From contig NZ_JANUCQ010000001.1 of the NCBI RefSeq assembly GCF_024807035.1, positions 62,001 to 126,000 of the forward strand: a DNA stretch of 64,000 nt, in the 5' to 3' direction. Below, piece after piece: positions 10,411 to 19,322 of the stretch. A model generated the notes under the pieces. That model was given only the letters and a program-made list of their open reading frames with translations. It had not been told where the DNA came from and made no database searches. The stretch comes from Methanococcus voltae PS. Lineage in GTDB: Archaea; AGJL01; Methanococci; Methanococcales; Methanococcaceae. Every line of letters begins with the position of its first letter. Positions within the stretch are counted from its first letter, which is position 1. The translations under genes and the position numbers were made by a program.

Positions 10411-11685
10411 TTATTGATTTAATCCTTTTCTAATCAATTCTTCGATAGAGCCGTATATTACTTCACTACTACAGAAGTTAGGTAAATATGTAGCTGCTTT
10501 TCCTGAATTTGTAGCTACGTACTTATAACCCATTTTTTCAATAGGTGCAACAACCATACACGTATCCACAACTAGTTTACCGCCTGCATCTTCTATAATT
10601 TTTGTATAACCCATTCTGTCAGCTATTGCTTTTGTATATATCGAAGTACAAACCCATAAGTCTGTTTTTAACTGTTTTTTCTCTTCAAGAAGAATGTCAA
10701 CAATTGTTTTTATTTCACTCATGCCACTATGTGGGCAACCGATACATATTAAGTCTATTTTTTGGTCATTATTGAATTTTGAGAGCTCTTCTTCAATCAT
10801 TTCATTTGTAATTGTAATTTCATCGTCAAATTTTAAATTACCCTTATCAAACTGATTATCATAAGTACAGATGGCTTCAGGGGTTATTCCATTAAAATGG
10901 TACAATGCAACACCACCACTCGCAGCTAATGCAGCCCCGAGTCCTTTTAAACACTCACTTTTGATATTTAATCCATCGTTTTTTTGCTTGTTGCTAAAAT
11001 TAAAGTATGGTATGCCGTTTTTTACAATTCTTCCCACATATCTACCTATTAATCCATAAGAAGCCATGTTATTAATTTTATTGTCACATTTTAGACCAAT
11101 TTTTTCAAAGTCCAAATCTAAATTAATTTTAAAATTAGGTGTTCTATTTTCGTCCAAATGATAGCCATAGTATGAAGTTTTACCCAATATTGCACTAGCT
11201 AATGCAGAGGGTCCCCCTTCTCGATTAGTATAAGCGCCAAGAACGGAATTTGAGTAGCATACTGCAGATGACTCCGCCCACGAGATATGGTCTCTAAATC
11301 TTGGTACATTTCCGGATAAGTATGGGGTACAGGTACAACCTAATTCAATCCCCATTTTTTCAAAATAATCTATGATTTCAATCTGTTTTTTTGCAAAATC
11401 TTCTGGAAATCCAATATTTTTGTAGTCTATTAAGTCCATACCTGCAGGATTTAAAGTTGTAGGTACTGAAACTTTTAAGCCACTAGCTGACATATCTCTT
11501 AAAAATTCTAATCCTTTTTCGCCGATAGTTTTATATGAAACTCCTGAAACCTGGGCTGATGTAACATCTATCAATTTTTCGGCTCCATAAATGTCCCCAA
11601 GAGATACAATTAAATTCATACACATTTCGAGAGTTTCTCCGTACTCTCCATTATATATTTTTTCTTCTTCAGTGGTTAAATACAA
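10411..11685 (-). CDS. Phosphomevalonate dehydratase large subunit (aconitase X type)
   Basis: The product is an aconitase X catalytic subunit. In archaea this family dehydrates 5-phosphomevalonate to trans-anhydromevalonate 5-phosphate, an early step of the archaeal mevalonate route. The 424 residues show the family features: SAQVSGVSYKTIG near the N-terminus, the CTCTPYLSGN iron-sulfur segment, SYYGYH, CIGCPHSG, and a further Cys in VDTCMVVAP. The start is a TTG at 11685 preceded by GGGTGTAA. The small subunit gene is not visible nearby. The pathway link to isopentenyl phosphate kinase, also in this window, supports the assignment. Confidence 0.85.
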   Translation of the reverse strand: MYLTTEEEKIYNGEYGETLEMCMNLIVSLGDIYGAEKLIDVTSAQVSGVSYKTIGEKGLEFLRDMSASGLKVSVPTTLNPAGMDLIDYKNIGFPEDFAKKQIEIIDYFEKMGIELGCTCTPYLSGNVPRFRDHISWAESSAVCYSNSVLGAYTNREGGPSALASAILGKTSYYGYHLDENRTPNFKINLDLDFEKIGLKCDNKINNMASYGLIGRYVGRIVKNGIPYFNFSNKQKNDGLNIKSECLKGLGAALAASGGVALYHFNGITPEAICTYDNQFDKGNLKFDDEITITNEMIEEELSKFNNDQKIDLICIGCPHSGMSEIKTIVDILLEEKKQLKTDLWVCTSIYTKAIADRMGYTKIIEDAGGKLVVDTCMVVAPIEKMGYKYVATNSGKAATYLPNFCSSEVIYGSIEELIRKGLNQ

Positions 11686-11849
11686 AATTACACCCTTAAT
11701 CTTTTAGTAAATTTATAAACTTTTAATTTATTGATTCATTAAATTTTCATGTTATTAATTATACATTTGTATTATATTATAGTTATGTTATTAAGCACTT
11801 TTAAATATTATTTATACAAATATTTAGAGAAATTTGGAAAACTATTAAA

Positions 11850-11884
11850 GTATTATTGTAATGTATTATTGTAATGTATTATTA
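11850..11884 (+). repeat. Three tandem copies of a 13-base unit
   Basis: The unit GTATTATTGTAAT occurs twice exactly at 11850 and 11863, and a third, partly changed copy starts at 11876. It lies in the 284-base spacer between the two divergent genes for the aconitase X protein and the CofE-like protein. Confidence 0.7.
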
Positions 11885-11969
11885 CGTACTAAAATATAAT
11901 ATAAAATTAAAAAATAATCAAAAAATAATCCTAATTTAGAGAATTTTATTAGTTAATATCGATGATAAT

Positions 11970-12896
11970 ATGGTAAAAGTAAATTATAAAATAAATTCTG
12001 AAATTCCTGATAATTTAAAAAATAGAATAACTGCTAAACCAATACAAACTAATTATTTGTATAATGGCGATGATTTTATATTCGAAACACTTCACTCTCT
12101 ACGAAGAGAGGTAAATGCAGGTACTTTATCACTAAAAGATGGGGATTTACTAGTTGTTAGTGAAAAATTTGTATCCACCAGTCAGGGTAATTTTGTAGAT
12201 GAGAATAAATCTAAGCCAAAATTGGGTGCTTATTTTTGTTATTACTGGAGTAAATATATTTGGGGTTATATACTAGGTCCTTTATTAAAAACAAGACCTG
12301 ACCGAGTATTAAACCTTAGAAAAATGCCTGAAAGAGAAACTTTAAAGCATAAGCAAGTTGTAATTGATAATGTAGGATTTATTTATGCCTTAAAACCTGC
12401 TTCTGAAGGAGGAATTGATTTAACAAATGTGCCCGGTACTTATGCTTCTTTATTACCTACTAACCCTAAAGAAACCATGGATAAGTTATACGATGCAATA
12501 AAAAAGGAATTTGATGTAGATTTAACAATTATGTTAATTGATACCGATGCAACATATAAGTTTTATAAGTGGTATGTAACTGCACTACCCTATGCTACTG
12601 AAGGTATAATCTCAGGAATTGGAGTTTTTGGCTATATTTTAGGTAAAATAGGGAATTTATTAAATTTAGGCGGATTATATGGCGCTACTCCATTGACAAT
12701 AACGGGAAATAATTTTTATAAAAAATATTCTATGGAATTACTGTTATATATTGCAAATCTTGCAGATACTTCGCAAGTGCCTTATACTAAGTCAATACAC
12801 GATTTAATGAAAAAATATAATACCTACGTAATAACTGAGAAAATTTTAAGTGATATGGAGCATAGTCCTATAGTACTTGTTAAAATAGACGAGTAA
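11970..12896 (+). CDS. CofE-like coenzyme F420-0:glutamate ligase family paralog
   Basis: The 308-residue product has the segment DGDLLVVSEKFVSTSQGN (about residues 49-66), the signature of the F420-0:gamma-glutamyl ligase (CofE) fold. It is longer than CofE (about 250 residues) and has an aromatic-rich insertion (YFCYYWSKYIWGYI) plus a glycine-rich stretch after residue 200 that could be membrane-associated. I therefore read it as a paralog and not as the housekeeping CofE, and its substrate is unknown. The ATG at 11970 has only a weak upstream site. It is transcribed alone. Confidence 0.6.
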   Translation: MVKVNYKINSEIPDNLKNRITAKPIQTNYLYNGDDFIFETLHSLRREVNAGTLSLKDGDLLVVSEKFVSTSQGNFVDENKSKPKLGAYFCYYWSKYIWGYILGPLLKTRPDRVLNLRKMPERETLKHKQVVIDNVGFIYALKPASEGGIDLTNVPGTYASLLPTNPKETMDKLYDAIKKEFDVDLTIMLIDTDATYKFYKWYVTALPYATEGIISGIGVFGYILGKIGNLLNLGGLYGATPLTITGNNFYKKYSMELLLYIANLADTSQVPYTKSIHDLMKKYNTYVITEKILSDMEHSPIVLVKIDE

Positions 12897-13071
12897 TATA
12901 AATTAATTAAATTATTTAATTAATTAAACTAAAATGATATAAAACAAAAGTTTATGATATTTAATATATTTTTTAATCTATTTTTAATACATTTTTACAA
13001 GGTGCATTCAATTAATAGAGTATATTTATGTATTTAGAGATTATTTTCAATATTAAAAGTATAATATTCCA

Positions 13072-14850
13072 TTACACTCTCTTATCTTTCAAAGTGGTTT
13101 CAATCAATGATTGTATCATTATTTCATGCGATAATTTATACAAATCAAATTCATTATCTTGATTATTGTCTACAAAATCCAATAATTCATTTGATAATAT
13201 AGTTTGCATTGATTTATCTTTCGGGACAATATATACCTGCCTGCCATCTTCAAGCTCTACTTCCATACATTCGGATTTAAGTGCGAGCACAACACATTCT
13301 TCATCTGAAATTTCCAAAGTTTGACCAAGTTTTATGTTTCTATTGTTTGTATTTTCGTATTCATTCGACCTATATTCTGCTATTGATATCAATTCTTCAA
13401 AATTGCTCAACATTTCAGAATCATAGATGTCCTGAGACGTAATAACTTTTTCAATATTTTCATTGGCATTTACTAATTTATTTTTAGCATTCTTTAATTT
13501 TAGAGATAAGTTATCTCTTATTTTTATCGTGTGTTTTTTCAAATCTTCCAACAATTCGTAAGGATATTGTTCAAATACGCACTTTAAGAATGTTATTTCT
13601 AAATTAATATTCTTAATACAATTGAATATTAATTCTACAATTTTTTTATCTACATATCCTAATTTAATTAATGATATTGTAGATTCTTTTTTATATTCCG
13701 AATTTAAAAATTTAGATTTTAAAATAGGAATATATTTATCCTTACAATATTTATCGAATTTTCCAAAGTTTCCCATAATGGCAATTGATTTTTTAATAAT
13801 GCTGTCATTATCGTCTTCAATGGTTTTTTCGACAATTTTCCTGTATTTTTTAGCCGTTTTAGATTCTAAATTGGATAATGTCTGTAATAATGTCATTACA
13901 GAATATTTTAATTCATAATCTGTTGTATCTATGTAAACTTCTAAATCTAATTCATTTACGTCACTTGGGCTTAGATGACATATATTATTTAAAGTATCAA
14001 TAGCAGGGATTTTTACATCCCTTTCTTCATACTTTATAAATTCAATAATTTCGGGCATTATGTCCTGAAATTTTTCAGGCTCTAATTTAGACAATTCCGC
14101 TATTGTATTAAGTGCAGAAATTTTAATATCCTTATTATTAGAATCCATTTTTAAAATTATTTTTTCGGCATTTGTATATGAAATATTTTTGGGTTTAATA
14201 TTGTATATTATTTCAAGGGCTTTTATTACTATTTCAGGGTTCTTATCGTCCAAATATTCATAAAGATTATTTGAACTATCTTTGAGTAATTCGGGATTTA
14301 TATTACTCATATTTTTTAAAATTTCAATCAACAATAATTTAGATTTTATTTTGTTATTTAGTAAGTTTATAAGTTTTTTAGGATTATTACATTTTGGGTT
14401 CAATGATATTTTTGAAATTGTGTAAGCTGATGAACATACAACGTTAGGGTTCTCATCGTCTAACATTGCTATGATATGGTCCATATATTCACTAATAAGC
14501 TCATAACATACTAATCCTGCATCACCAAGGAATTCTAGGGAATTCTTACGAGTTCTCCAATCAGAATCTTTTAACATTTCAACTATTGTGGGCACCAATG
14601 GTTTTAGATGTTCTGGATATGCAGTAACTATTATAGACATGGCTTTTAACGTGGCCCATTTGAATTTAAAGTCTTTATGTAATGATTTTTTGTATTCAGG
14701 TATCAATTTATTTATTATTTTTGGGTTTTCAATACTGAATTTACCTGAAAATAATATTTCTCTGAAATTTTTAAATTCGCCAATATTATTCAGATTTAAA
14801 TTAACCTTCATATCAAAATACTTTTCATCATCTTTGTATCCATTCATCAT
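13072..14850 (-). CDS. HEAT-repeat protein of unknown role
   Basis: The 592-residue product is made of about a dozen paired helices with HEAT/ARM periodicity, for example LKPLVPTIVEMLKDSDWRTR and ILKMDSNNKDIKISALNTI. The last 150 residues turn into a charged coiled-coil region followed by a short beta-rich end (LEDGRQVYIVPKDKS). Such proteins are usually scaffolds; nothing in the sequence points to an enzyme. It is located directly before the archaellum locus but on the opposite strand, so no functional link is shown. Start ATG at 14850 or 14847. Confidence 0.65.
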   Translation of the reverse strand: MMNGYKDDEKYFDMKVNLNLNNIGEFKNFREILFSGKFSIENPKIINKLIPEYKKSLHKDFKFKWATLKAMSIIVTAYPEHLKPLVPTIVEMLKDSDWRTRKNSLEFLGDAGLVCYELISEYMDHIIAMLDDENPNVVCSSAYTISKISLNPKCNNPKKLINLLNNKIKSKLLLIEILKNMSNINPELLKDSSNNLYEYLDDKNPEIVIKALEIIYNIKPKNISYTNAEKIILKMDSNNKDIKISALNTIAELSKLEPEKFQDIMPEIIEFIKYEERDVKIPAIDTLNNICHLSPSDVNELDLEVYIDTTDYELKYSVMTLLQTLSNLESKTAKKYRKIVEKTIEDDNDSIIKKSIAIMGNFGKFDKYCKDKYIPILKSKFLNSEYKKESTISLIKLGYVDKKIVELIFNCIKNINLEITFLKCVFEQYPYELLEDLKKHTIKIRDNLSLKLKNAKNKLVNANENIEKVITSQDIYDSEMLSNFEELISIAEYRSNEYENTNNRNIKLGQTLEISDEECVVLALKSECMEVELEDGRQVYIVPKDKSMQTILSNELLDFVDNNQDNEFDLYKLSHEIMIQSLIETTLKDKRV

Positions 14851-15297
14851 ACTATCACGCTTACAATTAAATAATGGTTATCTTATATAATATAGTTTTT
14901 TTGCATATGCTTATGTAGGTTATTTTTAAATTTTACCTACATAACTACCTGCTTACATAAGTACTTAATTAAATACTTAACTAAGTGCTTAATAAACTAC
15001 AAAAAAAGTATATTATTAGAAAAAGACTATTTTAATATATTCAGATTAAACTGGTTGATATTATTTATATATTATCTATAATTTATCACAGTTAAATTTA
15101 ATGAATTATCTTTTTATCAATCTAATTACTTTAAAACGTATCTATTACTACAATCTTCGAGTTATGCCTATAAAGCATACGCTAATCGGTATATCTTATT
15201 ATAATGTTTACTTATTCGATTTAATAATTTTAGTGGAGTACTACTAATTTTGAATTTAGGGTATAAGACTTTACTTTTCACATGCTGGAGGGAAATT
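14851..15297. other. 447-base spacer between the HEAT-repeat gene and flaA
   Basis: The spacer holds the flaA promoter box described separately at 15000-15013 and, upstream of it, short words shared with the flaB1 upstream region (CATATGCTTA at 14904, TTACCTACATAACTA at 14933). If transcription starts 25 bases after that box the flaA leader would be about 260 bases, so a second promoter closer to the gene is possible. I see no gene in it. Confidence 0.6.
15000..15013 (+). promoter_or_regulatory. Candidate flaA promoter (A-tract plus TATA box)
   Basis: CAAAAAAAGTATAT is identical to the element upstream of flaB1 at 16479-16492. The A-tract resembles the BRE and TATAT the TATA box. The distance to the flaA ATG is long (about 285 bases). 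Confidence 0.5.
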
Positions 15298-15954
15298 ATG
15301 AAAGTAAAAGAGTTTATGAATAACAAAAAAGGTGCAACTGGTGTGGGCACATTAATAGTATTCATAGCAATGGTATTGGTTGCGGCAGTAGCTGCAAGTG
15401 TTTTAATAAATACAAGTGGCTTTTTACAACAAAAAGCTTCATCAACAGGAACAGAAAGCACGGAACAAGTTTCAACGGGATTAAAGATTGTTCAAACATG
15501 CGGTAAATTAAATGAGCCAATTATTGATAGGCTTACAATATATGTTACACCTTCACCAGGTAGTAAACCAGTGGATTTAAAAAATACTAAATTATTAATG
15601 ACCGATGGACATTCAACAGCGACTGTATCTTATAGTAGCACTTATTTTGAAAATAATAATAAACAAATATTTGATGTAACCGGTTCAAAAGCTTGGAATA
15701 ACGGTGCAATTTTGCCAGAGTATAATTTTGGAGTGATTGTTATTCAAGACGACGATGGTTCATGTACTGCAGAATCTCCCGTAATTGGAAAAGGTGATAT
15801 GGCAGTAATAACAATAAATTGTACAAATTTAGACTTAGCACCTAGAACAAGGTTGAATGGATATTTACAATCAGAAATAGGTTTTAAAACACAATTTACT
15901 TATATCTTACCAAATGCGTATGATAAAACTGAAGATGTAGTTATATTACAATAA
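15298..15954 (+). CDS. flaA: Archaellin FlaA
   Basis: This is a structural subunit of the archaellum filament. The 218-residue precursor starts with the class III signal MKVKEFMNNKKG, cut after Gly12 by the prearchaellin peptidase, followed by ATGVGTLIVF and a conserved hydrophobic assembly domain of about 35 residues. The frame extends upstream to 15250, but a strong GGAGGG site sits before the ATG at 15298. The mature part has Asn-X-Ser/Thr sequons for N-glycosylation. FlaA has its own upstream region and is 633 bases away from flaB1, consistent with separate transcription as known in M. voltae. It differs from FlaB proteins in having Cys residues (CGKL, SCTAE, NCTN). Confidence 0.95.
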   Translation: MKVKEFMNNKKGATGVGTLIVFIAMVLVAAVAASVLINTSGFLQQKASSTGTESTEQVSTGLKIVQTCGKLNEPIIDRLTIYVTPSPGSKPVDLKNTKLLMTDGHSTATVSYSSTYFENNNKQIFDVTGSKAWNNGAILPEYNFGVIVIQDDDGSCTAESPVIGKGDMAVITINCTNLDLAPRTRLNGYLQSEIGFKTQFTYILPNAYDKTEDVVILQ

Positions 15955-16478
15955 TAGCTAAATATTTAACAAATTAGTTATTATTCTTTTTTTAATATAT
16001 TATTAGTTTATCCTTTGACATTTCTTTATTTTTTATTTCTAAATATCATTATATATTTTAACTATAGTTTTAAGTTGATTAAATTATAATTTTTATGGAT
16101 TATAGTATTATAAACTATTATTTGTATCAACAACTAACTTAAAAAAAGTTATTTTTTTAATTAATGGGGGTAATTTTAAATAATATGATTATATTTAATA
16201 TGGATTTTTGAAGCTTTATATTATAATCTATAATAAATTAGGATTTATTTTTTATAAAAAATTATATAATATGTTTTAAAACTAATTTTAAGATTTATTA
16301 TCTATTTGTTTTCTTTTATTTTAATTTAAATCTAAGTTCTTACCTACATAACTAACTACATAATTATATACATATTTACATACCTAATCATATACCTAAA
16401 TAGTTACATAATAAACTACATACTCAACTACAATAGACCCTACATAACCAGGTACAAAACCATATGCTTAAAGAAGTG

Positions 16479-16492
16479 CAAAAAAAGTATAT
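16479..16492 (+). promoter_or_regulatory. flaB1 operon promoter (A-tract plus TATA box)
   Basis: CAAAAAAAGTATAT matches the flaA element exactly over 14 bases. A start about 25 bases downstream would give a leader of roughly 70 bases containing the GC-rich island at 16518-16537. It drives the main archaellum operon by inference. Confidence 0.65.
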
Positions 16493-16517
16493 AATAACAA
16501 AAAACAACATATTTATT

Positions 16518-16537
16518 CGGGAACATCCCCCAGGGGT
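16518..16537 (+). promoter_or_regulatory. GC-rich island in the flaB1 leader
   Basis: A 20-base GC-rich island stands in an otherwise AT-rich leader. It can form GGGA/TCCC around ACA, or a competing CCC/GGG hairpin further 3'. It lies near the expected transcription start and 50 bases before the flaB1 ATG. A role in translation or mRNA stability is a guess. Confidence 0.35.
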
Positions 16538-16587
16538 AAATACAACTATGCATAAGTAGACTTACTAAAATACCTCGGAGGTATAGT

Positions 16588-17244
16588 ATGAACATAAAAG
16601 AATTTTTAAGCAATAAAAAAGGTGCTTCAGGAATTGGTACCTTAATAGTATTCATAGCAATGGTATTAGTTGCGGCAGTAGCTGCAAGTGTTTTAATTAA
16701 CACAAGTGGCTTTTTACAACAAAAAGCTTCAACAACAGGAAAAGAAAGTACAGAACAAGTTGCAAGTGGTTTACAAGTAACCGGTGTAACCGGTGTTAAC
16801 AGTACTGACAGTGAAAATATTACACACATTGTAGCATACATTACACCTAACGCAGGAAGTTCAGCAATTGACTTAAGTCAAGCTAAATTATTCGTTACAT
16901 ACAATGGCGTAAGTGCTGTTTTAAAAGCAAATGAATCTGCAATAGATGGTACATCAGGAACACCTGACGTATTAAGCGCTACCTTATTATCAAATACATC
17001 TGCTACCGAATACCAGGTAGTTTCATTACAGGACTTTGACGGTTCAGTAGCTAAAAACCAAGTTATCAACAAAGGTGACTTAGTGGCTATTGCAATTAGT
17101 ACTGGACAAGTTTTCTCATCAACAAAAGGTATACCTACCAGAGCACACGTTTCAGGTAAATTACAACCAGAATTTGGTGCACCAGGTATCATTGAGTTTA
17201 CAACACCAGCTACATTCACAACAAAAGTTGTTGAATTACAATAA
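16588..17244 (+). CDS. flaB1: Archaellin FlaB1
   Basis: This is a major filament subunit of 218 residues. The signal MNIKEFLSNKKG is followed by the cleavage site and [10 protein letters not shown]. The product has no Cys and at least five Asn-X-Ser/Thr sequons, in line with the N-glycosylated archaellins of this genus. GGAGGT precedes the ATG. Codon choice is shifted to C-ending codons compared with flaA, as expected for a highly expressed gene. A 162-base block encoding the N-terminal domain is nearly identical to flaB2. It is the first gene of the operon that continues to flaJ. Confidence 0.96.
   Translation: MNIKEFLSNKKGASGIGTLIVFIAMVLVAAVAASVLINTSGFLQQKASTTGKESTEQVASGLQVTGVTGVNSTDSENITHIVAYITPNAGSSAIDLSQAKLFVTYNGVSAVLKANESAIDGTSGTPDVLSATLLSNTSATEYQVVSLQDFDGSVAKNQVINKGDLVAIAISTGQVFSSTKGIPTRAHVSGKLQPEFGAPGIIEFTTPATFTTKVVELQ
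16615..16776 (+). repeat. 162-base block shared with flaB2 (copy 1)
   Basis: This block is the same as 17350-17511 except for a single visible base difference (A at 16737, C at 17472). It encodes the processing site and the hydrophobic assembly helix of the archaellin. Third-codon positions are also identical, which points to gene conversion and not only to protein-level constraint. Confidence 0.9.
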
Positions 17245-17322
17245 TTAACTTAATAATTAAATAAATAATAATTATTTCTAATTACTATTCGACTAAATTA
17301 TTAAATTTAAGAGGTTATTCTT

Positions 17323-17973
17323 ATGAAAATAAAAGAATTCATGAGTAACAAAAAAGGTGCTTCAGGAATTGGTACCTTAATAGTATTCATAGCAATGGTA
17401 TTAGTTGCGGCAGTAGCTGCAAGTGTTTTAATTAACACAAGTGGCTTTTTACAACAAAAAGCTTCAACAACCGGAAAAGAAAGTACAGAACAAGTTGCAA
17501 GTGGTTTACAAATATCACAAGTTATGGGAATGCACAACAATTCTAACATAAACAAAACTGCAATATACATTTCACCTAACGCAGGAAGTTCAGCAATTGA
17601 TTTAAGCCAAGCTGTAATCATGTTATCAGATGGTTCAAACAAAAGAGTTTATAAATACAATGAATCATCATACAAAGATTTAACCAATGGTGGAGACATC
17701 TTTGATAATGCTAACGTAGAATGGATTAAAGCAACTGCAACAAAATTCGGTATCGTAGTTATCCAAGATGCTGACGACTCATGTACTGCAGCTAACCCAG
17801 TTATCAACAAAGGTGACTTAGTAGCAATTACACTTAACACAACATCATTCTCAACAACTCCAAGAACATCAATCACTGGTACAGTTCAACCAGAATTTGG
17901 TGCACCAGGTATCATCTCATTTACCACCCCAGCTACCTACTTAAACGATTCAAAAGTAGTTCAATTACAATAG
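17323..17973 (+). CDS. flaB2: Archaellin FlaB2
   Basis: This is a major filament subunit of 216 residues with signal [12 protein letters not shown], cleavage site and [10 protein letters not shown]. It starts 78 bases after flaB1 with AGAGGTTATTCTT before the ATG. Several Asn-X-Ser/Thr sequons are present, for example in HNNSN, YNESS and LNTTS. The C-terminal [10 protein letters not shown] segment is shared with FlaB1 and FlaB3. Known work in M. voltae identifies FlaB1 and FlaB2 as the main filament proteins. Confidence 0.96.
   Translation: MKIKEFMSNKKGASGIGTLIVFIAMVLVAAVAASVLINTSGFLQQKASTTGKESTEQVASGLQISQVMGMHNNSNINKTAIYISPNAGSSAIDLSQAVIMLSDGSNKRVYKYNESSYKDLTNGGDIFDNANVEWIKATATKFGIVVIQDADDSCTAANPVINKGDLVAITLNTTSFSTTPRTSITGTVQPEFGAPGIISFTTPATYLNDSKVVQLQ
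17350..17511 (+). repeat. 162-base block shared with flaB1 (copy 2)
   Basis: This is the second copy of the near-identical archaellin N-terminal block; see 16615-16776. The spacing between copies is 735 bases. Confidence 0.9.
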
Positions 17974-18025
17974 ATAAATTAAGGTAACACTTAATTTATT
18001 TTTTTTATATTGAGGTGGATGGCGC

Positions 18026-18745
18026 ATGTTAAAAAATTTCATGAAAAATAAGAAGGGTGCCGTCGGTATTGGTACGCTGATAATTTTCATAGCTCTTGTT
18101 TTAGTAGCGGCCGTAGCTGCTTCAGTTATTATAAATACAGCAGGTAAATTACAACATAAAGCTGCAGTGGTTGGGCAAGAAAGTACCCAGCAAGTTGCAA
18201 GCGGTTTACAAGTAGTTAAAATAACAGGTCACAGTGTTGACCAATATAATTTAGATAAAATAGCAATATTGGTATCTCCGAATATTGGGGATGAAATTGA
18301 TTTGGCAACCACTGTCGTTACATTTTCTACAGATGATAGAAAAATGTCTCTATTATACGATTCTAGTAATGCAAGTAATGGTGGAAAGGTAAGATTGTCA
18401 ACGGCAAATGGTACATCAGATATTTTCAAATATGATGACGTATATGCCATAGGTGCATGGCCTTTTGAAGATCCAACCTACGGTCAAAGTGACCAAGACC
18501 CTAATGAAAAGAAATTCGGTATCGTAGTACTCCAAGATATGGATAATTCAGTTTCTGGAGAACATCCTACCGTTAATTACGGAGATAAGGTGTTATTAGC
18601 TATAAATATAGGTAATATTGTCGGAGAAAATATCGGCAACAGAATAAGAATTCAAGGGGAAGTAGTTCCTGAATTCGGTGCACCTGGTATAATAGATTTT
18701 ACAACGCCACCAGTATATGCAAATAGAGTTGTAGCACTCCAATAA
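18026..18745 (+). CDS. flaB3: Archaellin FlaB3 (minor, proximal type)
   Basis: This 239-residue archaellin has a shorter signal, MLKNFMKNKKG, followed by AVGIGTLIIF. It is the most divergent of the three FlaB proteins and does not share the conserved nucleotide block of flaB1 and flaB2. In M. voltae FlaB3 is reported near the cell-proximal hook-like part of the archaellum; placing it there in this strain is by analogy. GGTGGA precedes the ATG. It lies 10 bases before flaC and is part of the same operon. Confidence 0.93.
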   Translation: MLKNFMKNKKGAVGIGTLIIFIALVLVAAVAASVIINTAGKLQHKAAVVGQESTQQVASGLQVVKITGHSVDQYNLDKIAILVSPNIGDEIDLATTVVTFSTDDRKMSLLYDSSNASNGGKVRLSTANGTSDIFKYDDVYAIGAWPFEDPTYGQSDQDPNEKKFGIVVLQDMDNSVSGEHPTVNYGDKVLLAINIGNIVGENIGNRIRIQGEVVPEFGAPGIIDFTTPPVYANRVVALQ

Positions 18746-18755
18746 CGGTGATAGT

Positions 18756-19322
18756 ATGCCCAATATCTCTGAAATAATCGATGATATAAAACAGAAGATC
18801 AAATTGGGCAAGAAGAATGATACTACACCTCTTGAAGATGATTCTGAAGACGAATTCAGCTTCGTATTAGATGAGGAAACCACAGCCGAATCAGATAATG
18901 ATTTAGTAGCTGCAAATGAAGAACTTCTTGCCAAAATGGGTGAACTTGAATCCAAGTTTCCGAAGATTGAAATGATGGTCACCAACCTAAGAAAAGAAAA
19001 TGAAAATCTTAGAAGTGACATTCATAACATAAACGAGAATTTTCAAGACATGATGGCTCTCTATGAAGTGGTTTCAAATCAAATAAATCCATTTATTGGA
19101 ATTTCCAAAGTTACTGCAACCAGTATGGAAAAAGTGGAAAAAATTGAACATGAATCTACGAATCTTAAAAAAAGAGTTGAAGAGTTACAAAATGATGTAG
19201 TAATTCTTGCAAATGTATACTTACAAGAACATGATATTGACTTAGATGGAGTAATTAATGAAATACTCGCAGAAGAAGAATTCTCCAAAGCGATATTAGG
19301 AGAGGATTCCGATGATTGGTAA
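18756..19322 (+). CDS. flaC: Archaellum accessory protein FlaC
   Basis: This 188-residue acidic protein has long coiled-coil stretches (roughly residues 50-150). FlaC, FlaD and FlaE form a cytoplasmic assembly at the archaellum motor and link it to the chemotaxis adaptor in euryarchaea. GGTGATAGT precedes the ATG. The 3' end overlaps the start of flaD by 11 bases, which suggests translational coupling. Confidence 0.93.
   Translation: MPNISEIIDDIKQKIKLGKKNDTTPLEDDSEDEFSFVLDEETTAESDNDLVAANEELLAKMGELESKFPKIEMMVTNLRKENENLRSDIHNINENFQDMMALYEVVSNQINPFIGISKVTATSMEKVEKIEHESTNLKKRVEELQNDVVILANVYLQEHDIDLDGVINEILAEEEFSKAILGEDSDDW

Noticed and set aside
16615-17511. Long direct repeat as a mobile element or integration site
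   Set aside because: The repeat is entirely within the coding sequence of two paralogous archaellins; no terminal repeats or transposase.
16440-17642. Minus-strand open frames of over 110 codons across the archaellin genes
   Set aside because: They mirror the conserved archaellin N-terminal block and repeat wherever it occurs; no start signals or family features.
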